Source of the DNA: Sediminibacterium sp.
GTDB taxonomy: Bacteria > Bacteroidota > Bacteroidia > Chitinophagales > Chitinophagaceae
Length of the DNA: 64,000 bases
Assembly (NCBI GenBank): GCA_017537025.1
Contig: JAFWCB010000002.1
Span: 124,001-188,000, forward strand
Reading direction: 5' to 3'
Part shown: positions 17,783 to 26,413 of the stretch, in pieces
How positions within the stretch are numbered: the stretch's first letter is position 1
How the letters are laid out: every line of letters starts with the position of its first letter
Notes under the pieces: model-generated
The model's input: only the letters and a program-made list of their open reading frames with translations
Told to the model about the DNA's origin: nothing
The model's database searches: none
Position numbers and translations under genes: made by a program

Positions 17783-19133
17783 GTATTCTTAAGTGAATGA
17801 CAGGATGTGGAGATTTTCTTATCAAATGATATACGATAAAAAATAAAGGGATGGTGTACTCTATTGCAATCACCCACATTTTTTCGTGAAATGGATTATT
17901 GCTATAGGCCTGGTACGAAAGAAAAGCAGCAGACAGCCAAACAAAAGGATATTTTTTACCCGCTAATATTGCAAAGGGAATGAGGTTTATAAAATACCAG
18001 GGATGCACGGTTGTGGCGAATAAATAATAAAGAGAAAATACAATTACTGCCGCAGAGGCAAATGAACTAAGTGTCAGTTTTCTTTTTACAAAAAAAAGTA
18101 TTGCATAGCAGCCTAAAAATAAGCACATAAGGAAGGGTCCAATAAAACTAATGTAGTTATATCCTTTTATCCACCAGCCTATTTCACGTGCGATATAGTA
18201 GATAGATCCATTGAATTCAAAGTTTTGAAAATAGAGGTTGAGACTTTTGCCAAAACCCTGCAAAGAGTTACTGCTTAAAAATGGTAGAAAGCAGATGACT
18301 GCAACAAATACACTTAGTGCGGAAAAAATAATTCCTTTTTTCCACCCAAGCCATCTTATAATGAGTGGCAATAGCATAAGGGGAATCAATTTAGTTACAA
18401 TGGCCAATCCCCAACAAATTGAGGCAACAGCCATTTTTTTAGCATGTAGATAATATAGCGATATAAAAATGAATGCGGCTTGCACCACTTCAAAATGAGC
18501 GTTACCCGCACCTTCGATGATGATGATGGGGTTTAAGGCATATAGGATGATAAGCTTCTCATTGAGGTTATTCTTTTTTAGTAGCTTATGTAAAAAAATA
18601 ATGCCTACTACATCAGTGATAGATATAAAAATTTTGATAATAATGATACTGGCCGTAATAGAGCTGCCTCCCAAAAAAGCCGATAACCAAAAGACCCCCT
18701 GCATGAGTGGCGGGTAACAGGTATAAAATTGTGGATGATTAATGAGGCCATGTAATTTAGTGGCATAACCATAATTGCTGGCTGTTGGTAACATTGCGGC
18801 AAGATAGTTATCCGGTGTGGTGAGCATCGGATTTTCACCCCTTACGATCAATTGCCCATCCCAAATAAAACGATATACATCATCACTCAATGTAGGCATT
18901 GTACATGCTGTTAATAGTCTGCATACTGCAGCAGCAATGAAAATATCTCTGATGCCAAGTTGATACTTGGTTCTCCATAATACAATAAAAATCAGATGCA
19001 GGGTAATTTGCCAGATCAGTAACCCCAAAAATTGTTCTCTAACTAAAAATAATTGTCCGGCAACTAATAGTACGGCATTTAGTATGAAAACCGGATAGAT
19101 TTTTTTTTCGGTGATAGCGGTGATCGGTTGCAT
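17766..19133 (-). CDS. GT-C fold membrane glycosyltransferase (GT87/MptB-like)
   Basis: A 455-residue protein with about eleven to twelve membrane helices. The first large periplasmic loop holds SDDVYRFIWDGQLIVRGENP, the Asp-pair signature of polyprenyl-phosphate-sugar-dependent mannosyltransferases. Such enzymes use a lipid-linked sugar made by DPM1-like synthases, and the DPM1-like gene lies four bases upstream. The pair therefore looks like a donor-synthesis and transfer module acting on the periplasmic side. Acceptor unknown. Confidence 0.8.
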   Translation of the reverse strand: MQPITAITEKKIYPVFILNAVLLVAGQLFLVREQFLGLLIWQITLHLIFIVLWRTKYQLGIRDIFIAAAVCRLLTACTMPTLSDDVYRFIWDGQLIVRGENPMLTTPDNYLAAMLPTASNYGYATKLHGLINHPQFYTCYPPLMQGVFWLSAFLGGSSITASIIIIKIFISITDVVGIIFLHKLLKKNNLNEKLIILYALNPIIIIEGAGNAHFEVVQAAFIFISLYYLHAKKMAVASICWGLAIVTKLIPLMLLPLIIRWLGWKKGIIFSALSVFVAVICFLPFLSSNSLQGFGKSLNLYFQNFEFNGSIYYIAREIGWWIKGYNYISFIGPFLMCLFLGCYAILFFVKRKLTLSSFASAAVIVFSLYYLFATTVHPWYFINLIPFAILAGKKYPFVWLSAAFLSYQAYSNNPFHEKMWVIAIEYTIPLFFIVYHLIRKSPHPVIHLRIHDTVT

Positions 19134-19137
19134 GAGA

Positions 19138-19833
19138 TCAGAAATATTTAAAAATTGTTTTAATGATTTTATATCCTGCGAGGATGCTTCCTTTTATGGA
19201 ACCACTCACTTTGCTATACCCAGCAGCACGGTTACGATACCGAACCGGTACCTCTTTGTAACGCAGTTTATGCTTTATAGCTTTTACCTGCATCTCAACC
19301 GTCCACCCGTAATTGGTATCGATCATATTTATCTTTTCTAAGGCATTCCATGTAATGGCTCTAAATGGCCCGAGGTCGGTGTATTGACGACCCATAAAAA
19401 GCTTAATTAGCGTTACTGCCAGCCAGTTTCCGAATACCTGTTGAGGCGTCATGCTTCCCCTTTCTCTGAGGGCTTTTATACGGCTACCAATAACCATATC
19501 GGCATCACCTGCAACGATTGGGGTTATTATTTTTTCCATTTCTTCCGGGTGATCACTAAAATCTCCATCTATAAAAACTACAATATCGCACCCGCCTTTC
19601 TGCCTTACATAATCTATTGCTTTTAAACAAGCTGCTCCATATCCAGGCTTTTTTTCAAACAGTACCGTAGCCCCGGCTTGCTTTGCCGCATTAGCAGTAT
19701 TATCGGTACTATTATTATCGGTAACAATAATTTCATGGCAAAGGTGTTTGGGTAAAGCGTTCACCACAAGTGCAATACTTCCTTCTTCGTTATAAGCCGG
19801 TATAATTACTTTAATATTGGAAGAGGTATGCAT
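19138..19833 (-). CDS. family 2 glycosyltransferase, DPM1/polyprenyl-phosphate-sugar synthase-like
   Basis: A 231-residue GT2 enzyme with IIPAYNEEGSI (residues 10-20), DNNSTDNT and FIDGDFSDHPE (the DxD and acceptor-side motif). There are no clear C-terminal membrane helices, as in soluble DPM1-type synthases that load mannose or glucose onto a polyprenyl phosphate. It is the first gene of the nine-gene minus-strand run and is divergent from the asparaginase gene across 80 bases. It probably supplies the GT-C transferase encoded four bases downstream. Confidence 0.88.
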   Translation of the reverse strand: MHTSSNIKVIIPAYNEEGSIALVVNALPKHLCHEIIVTDNNSTDNTANAAKQAGATVLFEKKPGYGAACLKAIDYVRQKGGCDIVVFIDGDFSDHPEEMEKIITPIVAGDADMVIGSRIKALRERGSMTPQQVFGNWLAVTLIKLFMGRQYTDLGPFRAITWNALEKINMIDTNYGWTVEMQVKAIKHKLRYKEVPVRYRNRAAGYSKVSGSIKGSILAGYKIIKTIFKYF

Positions 19834-19913
19834 GTGGTTGACTAGTTAAATGGTATATACGAAAAAACAAATAATACAGTTTACTATTGGTTTAGTGCTA
19901 AATTTGCGTTACG

Positions 19914-20405
19914 ATGAACGCTATTCATATTATTGTTACCGGTGGTACTTTTGATAAAGAGTATAATTTTATTTCCGGGGAATTATATTTTCGGGAAACC
20001 CATTTGCAGGAATTATTAGAGAAAGGAAGATCTCAATTGCCCGTTCGCATATCACAGCTTATGCTTAAAGACAGTTTAGAGATGACACAGCAAGATAGGG
20101 AGCTTATTGTAGCAAGCTGCAATGCCAGTGAAGAAGAGCGAATCGTGATTACACATGGTACCGATACGATGACAGACACTGCTAAATTTCTGGCTAAAGA
20201 AATCGTTCATAAAACCGTTGTATTAACAGGAGCTATGATTCCTATTAAGTTTGGTAGCTCAGATGGTTTATTTAATTTAGGCAGTGCTTTGGCTTTTGCC
20301 CAAAGTTTGCCGCATGGTATTTACGTGGCCATGAATGGCCGATATTTTCATTGGGATAAAGTCCGCAAAAACAGGCAATCGGGAATATTTGAAGAAACTA
20401 TATAA
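19914..20405 (+). CDS. single-domain asparaginase (N-terminal domain only)
   Basis: A 163-residue protein matching only the N-terminal domain of L-asparaginase I/II. It has TGGTFD (residues 9-14, first catalytic Thr) and VITHGTDTMTDT (second Thr and Asp). Full enzymes are about 330 residues and have a C-terminal domain completing the tetramer interface; here the stop comes at about half that length with no sign of a frameshift or downstream remnant. Short stand-alone members are known. Activity on asparagine is plausible but unproven. A TAAATTTG -7-like box is at 19899-19906. Confidence 0.82.
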   Translation: MNAIHIIVTGGTFDKEYNFISGELYFRETHLQELLEKGRSQLPVRISQLMLKDSLEMTQQDRELIVASCNASEEERIVITHGTDTMTDTAKFLAKEIVHKTVVLTGAMIPIKFGSSDGLFNLGSALAFAQSLPHGIYVAMNGRYFHWDKVRKNRQSGIFEETI

Positions 20406-20421
20406 CTAAGGTATCTAGCAT

Positions 20422-20446
20422 AAAAAAGCCGCAGTTTGCGCTGCGG
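20422..20446 (-). terminator. intrinsic terminator after tRNA-Gln
   Basis: On the minus strand CCGCAG pairs with CTGCGG across a 6-base loop and is followed by C and six T. It lies 9 bases beyond the tRNA 3' end and fits a terminator for the tRNA transcript. Confidence 0.8.
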
Positions 20447-20454
20447 ATTTCTTG

Positions 20455-20525
20455 TTGCCTGACCTGGATTCGAACCAAGACAAACTGAACCAAAATCAGT
20501 TGTACTACCCTTATACTATCAGGCA
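20455..20525 (-). tRNA. tRNA-Gln (anticodon TTG)
   Basis: A 71-base cloverleaf. The acceptor stem is TGCCTGA/TCAGGCA with discriminator A; the anticodon stem ACTGA/TCAGT encloses loop TTTTGGT with anticodon TTG; the T-arm contains GGTTCGAATCC. CCA is not encoded. A Bacteroidota-type promoter lies just upstream and a terminator just downstream, so it is a single-tRNA unit. Confidence 0.95.
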
Positions 20526-20552
20526 ATCCTATCCTTTCTTTCGAATGGGCTG

Positions 20553-20584
20553 CAAAAATAAGCTTCGAGTACAAGTATGCCAAA
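20553..20584 (-). promoter_or_regulatory. promoter of tRNA-Gln (Bacteroidota type)
   Basis: On the minus strand TTTG (complement of 20581-20584), 20 bases, then TATTTTTG (complement of 20553-20560) matches the Bacteroidota -33/-7 consensus. The tRNA starts 27 bases downstream. Confidence 0.7.
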
Positions 20585-20637
20585 TTTTTTCAAAATAAAG
20601 TAGATTTCTATTCAACCACCCTGAATGCCCCAATAAC

Positions 20638-23256
20638 CTACCCGTTATTCTCCCTATCTTTTAATTCCTTGATTTTATCCAAGGCTCCGGCTACTACATC
20701 ACACATAATGGTATATAAAGCCCCCGGTTTATGGTTGGTATATACATATTCCAAGGCCAAATTTTCATTGGCAATTACAGTTTGCGGTACTTTCGGATTC
20801 ACTTCATTTATGCCCTCTTGTAATAGGCTAATAATTTCTTCTGCCGTTCTGCCGCGCAAATTTTTATCGCATCTGATGATGATCTCATCAAAATATTTAG
20901 CCGATATACTGCCTAATGCTTTAATGTCTTCATCTCTTCTATCACCGGTACCACTAATTACACCTACCTTATAGGGATAGTCGAGTTTCTCCACAAACTC
21001 ACATAATAATTGAAGTCCGTGAGGGTTATGTGCAAAATCGGCCAGGAAAGTGAAGTTTTTAAAGTGGAAGAAATTTAATCTTCCCGGAGTAGTAGCACTG
21101 CCTGCTATAAAGGTTTGTAAACCACTGCGAATATCTTCGATCGTAATTGATTTGAACAAATAAGTGGCCATTACACTAGGTAGTGTATTGGCAATATTGT
21201 GTACTGCTTTTCCTTCAAACGTGAGCGGAATATCTTTTACATGGATAACCCTTATTTTCCAAGTGCCTTTGAGTAAACTGATAAATCCATTTTCATACAC
21301 TGTGGCTAACCCGCCTGCTTTACAATGCTCTTGAATACGTGGATTATTTTCATCCATACTAAAGAGTGCAATATTGCATTTGAGCGCTGATTTCATCGCA
21401 TATACCAAATCGTCGTCTGCATTCAAAACTGCATAACCATGTGGAAATACGGTTTCTGGAACTACCGCTTTTAAGCGCGCCATTTGTTCAAGGGTGTTGA
21501 TACCTCCTAATCCCATATGATCACTGGCAACATTAGTAACGATAGCCACATCACAGTGTTGAAATGCCAATCCGCTTTTAAGAATACCTCCACGGGCGCA
21601 TTCCAGTACAGCGAAATCTACCGTCGGATCCTTGAGTACAAATTGAGCAGAGAGAGGACCTGTACAATCGCCCTTCATCAATAACTGATTTTGAATATAT
21701 ACACCATCACTGGTTGTATAGCCAACTTTTTTACCCGCCGATTTTGAGATATGTGCTGTTAGTCTGGTAGTGGTAGTCTTCCCATTGGTTCCTGTAATCG
21801 CAATGATGGGGATACGACCATTACTTCTATCTGGGAATAACATGTCTATCACAGGTTCTGCCACATTTCTTGGCAATCCTTCTGCCGGTTCAATATGCAT
21901 TCTAAAACCCGGAGCAGCATTCACTTCTAAGATCGCGCCACCATTTTCATTTACGGGAGTGCGAAGATCTTGCGCCATAATATCGATACCACAAATATCC
22001 AATCCAATAATTTTAGCAATCCGCTCACACATCACAATATTAGCAGGATGCACTTCATCGGTAATATCGGTAGATGTGCCACCGGTTGAGAGATTCGCAG
22101 TTGTTTTTAATAGCACTAATTCTCCAGCAGCAGGAACGGTTTCTAGCGTATAGCCCTTCTCCTCCAACATTTTCATGGTACTATGATCTACGGTAATTTG
22201 CGTAAGTACTTTCTCATGTCCATAACCTCTCCGCGGATCTTTATTTGTTTCATCAATCAGCCATTGAATAGTATGTTCTCCATCACCTGTAACAGCTGCA
22301 GGGGTGCGGAGTGCCGCGCAAATAAATTTATAATTGATCACTAAGATTCTAAAATCAAAACCGGTAATAAATTTTTCTACGATAATACTTCTTCCGTATT
22401 GCTTCGCATTATCAAAAGCTTTCAGTGCTTGTTCCCAATTTGTAATATTGGTTGTATTGCCTTTGCCGTGATTACCATCTATGGGTTTAATTACAAGCGG
22501 GTACCCGAATTTTTCTATGGCTTCTTTTAATCCCAATTCTGTGCGAATAACGGTTCCTTTGGGTACCGGTATTTCTGCAGCTTCTAATAAATTTTTTGTT
22601 TCTTCTTTATCACAAGCAATATCTACAGCTATATTACCGGTGGTAGAAGCGATGGTGGCTCTTATTCTTTTTTGATGTACCCCATAACCAAGCTGCACCA
22701 GGCTATGCTTATTCAAACGTAAATGTGGGATCCCTCTTTTAGCAGCTTCATCTACAATACAACCCGTAGAAGGCCCCAGACGGGTATCCTCTCTAATTTC
22801 GCGTAGTTGCTGAATATCCTCTTCCAAATCGTATGGAACGTTATCTACCAGTGCTTGAGCAATACGTACAGATGCTTTTGCGGCATAGGTGCCTGCATCT
22901 TCTTCCATATAACTAAATACAACAAAATATTTCCCATCTTCTCCACTGCCTCTGGTTCTCCCGAAGCCTGTATCCATACCGGCGAGGGTTTGTAACTCCA
23001 GCGCAATATGTTCAATAACGTGTCCCATCCAAGTACCCTCATCCACCCGTTGAAAAAAACCACCGGGCTCGCCAACACTGCACCGGTGTGAATACATAGA
23101 AGGGAAGAGGGTTTCCAGTCTTTTTCTAAAACCATCAATAGTGTTAGTAGGACGTTGCTCCAATTCCTCCAGGTTCAGCTTCATTTGAATCAGCTTGTTT
23201 CGCCGAATACTCCAGTAATTAGGCCCTCTTAACACTTTTATTTCTTCAATTCTCAT
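20638..23256 (-). CDS. cphA: cyanophycin synthetase
   Basis: An 872-residue enzyme of normal CphA length. The N-terminal domain (about 1-160) opens with the characteristic RGPNYWSIRR. An ATP-grasp domain (about 220-475, KPIDGNHGKG) adds arginine, and a C-terminal Mur-ligase-like domain has the P-loop ITGTNGKTTTTR near residue 490 and adds aspartate. Together they build the Asp-Arg storage polymer cyanophycin in the cytoplasm. The cyanophycinase gene is divergently transcribed 91 bases away. An isoaspartyl peptidase able to finish degradation is encoded at 55.3 kb. Confidence 0.96.
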   Translation of the reverse strand: MRIEEIKVLRGPNYWSIRRNKLIQMKLNLEELEQRPTNTIDGFRKRLETLFPSMYSHRCSVGEPGGFFQRVDEGTWMGHVIEHIALELQTLAGMDTGFGRTRGSGEDGKYFVVFSYMEEDAGTYAAKASVRIAQALVDNVPYDLEEDIQQLREIREDTRLGPSTGCIVDEAAKRGIPHLRLNKHSLVQLGYGVHQKRIRATIASTTGNIAVDIACDKEETKNLLEAAEIPVPKGTVIRTELGLKEAIEKFGYPLVIKPIDGNHGKGNTTNITNWEQALKAFDNAKQYGRSIIVEKFITGFDFRILVINYKFICAALRTPAAVTGDGEHTIQWLIDETNKDPRRGYGHEKVLTQITVDHSTMKMLEEKGYTLETVPAAGELVLLKTTANLSTGGTSTDITDEVHPANIVMCERIAKIIGLDICGIDIMAQDLRTPVNENGGAILEVNAAPGFRMHIEPAEGLPRNVAEPVIDMLFPDRSNGRIPIIAITGTNGKTTTTRLTAHISKSAGKKVGYTTSDGVYIQNQLLMKGDCTGPLSAQFVLKDPTVDFAVLECARGGILKSGLAFQHCDVAIVTNVASDHMGLGGINTLEQMARLKAVVPETVFPHGYAVLNADDDLVYAMKSALKCNIALFSMDENNPRIQEHCKAGGLATVYENGFISLLKGTWKIRVIHVKDIPLTFEGKAVHNIANTLPSVMATYLFKSITIEDIRSGLQTFIAGSATTPGRLNFFHFKNFTFLADFAHNPHGLQLLCEFVEKLDYPYKVGVISGTGDRRDEDIKALGSISAKYFDEIIIRCDKNLRGRTAEEIISLLQEGINEVNPKVPQTVIANENLALEYVYTNHKPGALYTIMCDVVAGALDKIKELKDRENNG

Positions 23257-23297
23257 AATCTTTGTTTTTAACGCTTTTTACACAAATCATGTAAAGC

Positions 23298-23328
23298 TTG
23301 CTGGGCATTGAATATATCAATATTTTTG
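23298..23328 (+). promoter_or_regulatory. promoter of cyanophycinase gene
   Basis: TTG at 23298-23300, 20 bases, then TATTTTTG at 23321-23328 matches the Bacteroidota consensus. The start codon is 20 bases downstream. Confidence 0.6.
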
Positions 23329-23347
23329 TAAGAATAGAAATCTACGC

Positions 23348-24238
23348 ATGGATATTCCTAAAGGAAAATTAATCGCTATTGGCGGGGCAGAAGATAAGGG
23401 TACAGATTTAGAGAAAGGAGAAGTATATCGGAATAATCTCAATTTTTTTGAATTAGGTATTCTCAAAAGAATCGTAGAAGAAGCAGGTGGACCCCATGCT
23501 GCTATTGAGGTCATTACAACAGCCTCCACGATACCTTACGAAGTGGGCGAAAATTATTTAGATGCTTTTGGTAAAATTGGTTGTACTAATGTGAATGTAA
23601 TGCATATCCGTAACCGGGAAGATGCACAACAATTAGAGTATCTTGAAAGAATAGCTGCCTGTGATGGTGTGATGTTTAGCGGGGGTAATCAGTTGCGATT
23701 AACTACCATTTTTGGAGGTACTAAATTTTTAAAAATCATAATTGACAGATACGAGCAAGAAAACTTTGTGATAGCCGGAACTTCGGCAGGAGCTATGGCT
23801 ATGAGTAATACCATGATCTATGAGGGGAATGCAACCCGCGCGCATTTAAAGGGGGAAGTAAAAATTACGACCGGCCTCGCGTTTATGGATAATGTGATCT
23901 TCGATTCTCATTTTGAAAAAAGAGGCCGCTTTGCTAGATTAGCACAAGCAGTTTCTGCAAACCCTTCTTGTATTGGCATAGGATTGGGAGAAGATACGGG
24001 TATGCTCATTACAGAAGGAAATAAAATGGAAGCCATCGGAAGTGGGTTAGTGATCATTGTAGATGGGCATGATATACGGTATAGTAATATGGCCGATATA
24101 CCAGAAGGAAACCCATTGAGTATTGAAAATTTAAAAGTACATTTCTGCGCTAAAGGGAACGGCTATTTAGTGGCCGAAAGATCTTTTGTAGAGTTGATGG
24201 GTGCCAGTACTACGCCTATTATGAACGACGTTCATTAG
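23348..24238 (+). CDS. cphB: cyanophycinase
   Basis: A 296-residue serine peptidase of family S51. The nucleophile elbow GTSAGAMAMS places the catalytic Ser near residue 146; the SGGNQLRL and FDSHFEKRGR segments are also typical. It cuts cyanophycin into beta-Asp-Arg dipeptides in the cytoplasm. The gene is divergent from cphA, so synthesis and breakdown may be controlled from the 91-base shared region. Length agrees with bacterial CphB. Confidence 0.95.
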   Translation: MDIPKGKLIAIGGAEDKGTDLEKGEVYRNNLNFFELGILKRIVEEAGGPHAAIEVITTASTIPYEVGENYLDAFGKIGCTNVNVMHIRNREDAQQLEYLERIAACDGVMFSGGNQLRLTTIFGGTKFLKIIIDRYEQENFVIAGTSAGAMAMSNTMIYEGNATRAHLKGEVKITTGLAFMDNVIFDSHFEKRGRFARLAQAVSANPSCIGIGLGEDTGMLITEGNKMEAIGSGLVIIVDGHDIRYSNMADIPEGNPLSIENLKVHFCAKGNGYLVAERSFVELMGASTTPIMNDVH

Positions 24239-24300
24239 TGAGTAGTGAGTAGTGAGTAGTGGGTAGTAGGTAGTGAGTAAATAAGTAAAATAAGTAAAGT
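24239..24300. repeat. tandem GTGAGTA-type simple repeat
   Basis: Degenerate 7-base units of the GTGAGTA / GTGGGTA type run directly from the cphB stop, then shift to AAGTAAAATAAGTAAAG. No function is seen. Confidence 0.75.
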
Positions 24301-24332
24301 TCATAATTCAAAATTCATAACCCGAATCCCGT

Positions 24333-24346
24333 CCGCCGCGGCGGAT
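24333..24346. repeat. GC-rich 14-bp palindrome
   Basis: TCCGCCGCGGCGGA is a perfect palindrome in an AT-rich spacer. Similar small palindromes occur at 34512-34526 and 34565-34579. Confidence 0.6.
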
Positions 24347-24363
24347 TGTAACTCGAATCCACT

Positions 24364-25044
24364 ATGACAAAATTATTATTATTCGCCGCCTTCATCGCTT
24401 CACTTTTTTTGATGTCGTTTTATCAGGCACCCAAAAAGCGTAAAGTCGTTTTTTTTGGTGATTCTATTACAGAAATAGGAGCCCAGCCGGGCGGCTATAT
24501 TCGCTTACTTGAAGATATTTTAAAAAAAGAAGGTGTAGATAATCAATATGAGTTAGTGGGTTCCGGAATCAGTGGCAATAAAATCACTGATTTGTATTTA
24601 CGGGTAGATGAAGATGTAATCAAGAAGAATCCCGAGATCGTAGTGATATATGTAGGGATCAATGACATTTGGCATAAGCGATTGGCGGGCACCGGAACAG
24701 ATTATGTAAAATACATTCAATTCTACGAGGCTTTAGTAAAGAAATTGCAATCGGCAGGTATTAAAGTAGTAGTATGTACTCCTTCGGTTATTGGAGAGAG
24801 AAAAGACATGTCGAATGAACAAGATGGTGAACTAAATATGTATAGTAATTGGTTGCGCTATTATGCTAAAGTGAATAATATACCCTGTGTAGATTTGCGT
24901 ACTGAATTCATTAATTATTTGATTGCCAATAATCCGCGAAATGAAGAAAAAGGATTACTAACTTCGGATAGAGTACATTTGAACACAAATGGCAATCTAT
25001 TGGTTGCACAAGAAATTTGGAAGGTTTTGAAAGGAGTTAAGTAA
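24364..25044 (+). CDS. SGNH/GDSL-family hydrolase
   Basis: A 226-residue secreted or membrane-tethered esterase-like protein. A hydrophobic N-terminus (residues 3-19) precedes FFGDSITE (block I Ser), GSGISGNK (block II Gly), YVGINDIW (block III Asn) and DRVHLN (block V Asp and His). The family hydrolyses ester bonds on carbohydrates or lipids, and the layout resembles acyl-carbohydrate esterases and lysophospholipase L1. The kinase gene starts 8 bases after its stop, so the two are probably co-transcribed. Substrate unknown. Confidence 0.88.
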   Translation: MTKLLLFAAFIASLFLMSFYQAPKKRKVVFFGDSITEIGAQPGGYIRLLEDILKKEGVDNQYELVGSGISGNKITDLYLRVDEDVIKKNPEIVVIYVGINDIWHKRLAGTGTDYVKYIQFYEALVKKLQSAGIKVVVCTPSVIGERKDMSNEQDGELNMYSNWLRYYAKVNNIPCVDLRTEFINYLIANNPRNEEKGLLTSDRVHLNTNGNLLVAQEIWKVLKGVK

Positions 25045-25052
25045 GCTGAACC

Positions 25053-26318
25053 GTGAAAAAAAGAATAGCACTTTTGAATCGTATATTGAATCTGGGGAAT
25101 AAGCCGGATACCCCTTTTATAGATTCGTATAAGAACTTAATGTTCAACCTATTTTTATTGCTGGCAACACCCTTTGCTTTTTTGGTTTTTTTAGTGAATG
25201 TTTTTACTCAGGAATATGTTTTAGCAGCGCTGAATTTTTTACAACTTATCATTTTTACCATTGGCTTTTGGGTTTCTACTACGCAACGAAAAATATTTTT
25301 ACGGGCTTATTTAATGTTGTTGAATGCAATCATCAGTATTGTAGCAGCGTATTTTTTTAAGAATGGTAGCGAGTACCGATTATTGGTGATGGTGGTAGCT
25401 GCGATAGTAATTTTCGACAGGAAATGGCAGTATATTTTATTTGTTGCTTTGATCTCTATTTCTTTTGTAGCTATACGCTTAGATGATTTACCATTGAGCG
25501 AAATGTCTGTACTCAGTATTGTGGAGATTATTGTGAAAATACTTCTTCCTTTAATCTTCTTTATTCTATGCTTATACTATTTTAAATACCTATATTTTAA
25601 AAATCAGATCAGTCTTGAAAAAGCCTATCAAGACCTATCTATCAGCAAAAATGAAAAAGAGCGAATTTTAAAAGTGGTGGCGCATGATCTCAGAACACCT
25701 ATAACTGGTATTGCGGGTATTAGTAAATTAATGCATAGTGATACATCCGTAAATGCAGAGCAAAAAGAGTTATTGACTATGATAGAAGATGCTGCTACTA
25801 CTTCCTTAAATATGATCAAAGAACTGTTGGATTCAACTATTATTGATATCGATAAAGAGCGATTGAAAGATATAGAGATCAATAAGTATATACAACAAAA
25901 CCTACAGTTACTAGCTTTTACAGCGCAGGAAAAGAATATTACTCTTCAGGCTACTTATTTATCAAAACCAGTACATATTAAATTCGACCCTGAATTGATC
26001 GATCGTGTTATTGGCAATTTAGTAACCAATGCCATTAAGTTTAGTAAACCCGGTTCGGAAATCAATATCAGCTTGTCTGTAGAAGAACCATATTTGGTGA
26101 TAGCCGTAAAAGATCAAGGTATTGGTATTCCTGCAGGGTATCAGGAGCGGGTATTTGATATGTTTACTACGGCTAAACGAAAAGGCACCGATGGTGAAAA
26201 AAGTTTTGGCTTGGGTCTATCTATTTGTAAACAGATTATAACGTTACACGGGGGAACGATAAGTTTTACCAGTGAGCCGGATAAAGGCACCAGTTTTTAT
26301 GTAAGGTTACCCTTGTAG
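25053..26318 (+). CDS. membrane sensor histidine kinase
   Basis: A 421-residue kinase. The start is GTG, chosen because it is 8 bases after the previous stop and puts the first helix at about residue 28. Five to six membrane helices (about 28-180) have no large periplasmic sensor loop, so it may sense within or near the membrane. A HisKA domain follows with VVAHDLRTP (phospho-accepting His near 211), then an HATPase domain with N-box NLVTNAIKFS, G1 VKDQGIGIP and G2 FGLGLSICK. No response regulator gene is adjacent; the partner is elsewhere. Confidence 0.9.
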   Translation: MKKRIALLNRILNLGNKPDTPFIDSYKNLMFNLFLLLATPFAFLVFLVNVFTQEYVLAALNFLQLIIFTIGFWVSTTQRKIFLRAYLMLLNAIISIVAAYFFKNGSEYRLLVMVVAAIVIFDRKWQYILFVALISISFVAIRLDDLPLSEMSVLSIVEIIVKILLPLIFFILCLYYFKYLYFKNQISLEKAYQDLSISKNEKERILKVVAHDLRTPITGIAGISKLMHSDTSVNAEQKELLTMIEDAATTSLNMIKELLDSTIIDIDKERLKDIEINKYIQQNLQLLAFTAQEKNITLQATYLSKPVHIKFDPELIDRVIGNLVTNAIKFSKPGSEINISLSVEEPYLVIAVKDQGIGIPAGYQERVFDMFTTAKRKGTDGEKSFGLGLSICKQIITLHGGTISFTSEPDKGTSFYVRLPL

Positions 26319-26413
26319 GCTGAGCTATTGATTATCGGTTGTTCATGTTTTATGATTTGAATGAAGTTGTCTATATTGATGTTTGCCATAATGTTATTAG
26401 ATAGAAAATCTAA

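Noticed and set aside
24239-24300. GTGAGTA repeats as a CRISPR array
   Set aside because: Units are 7 bases and contiguous, with no spacers and no cas genes nearby.
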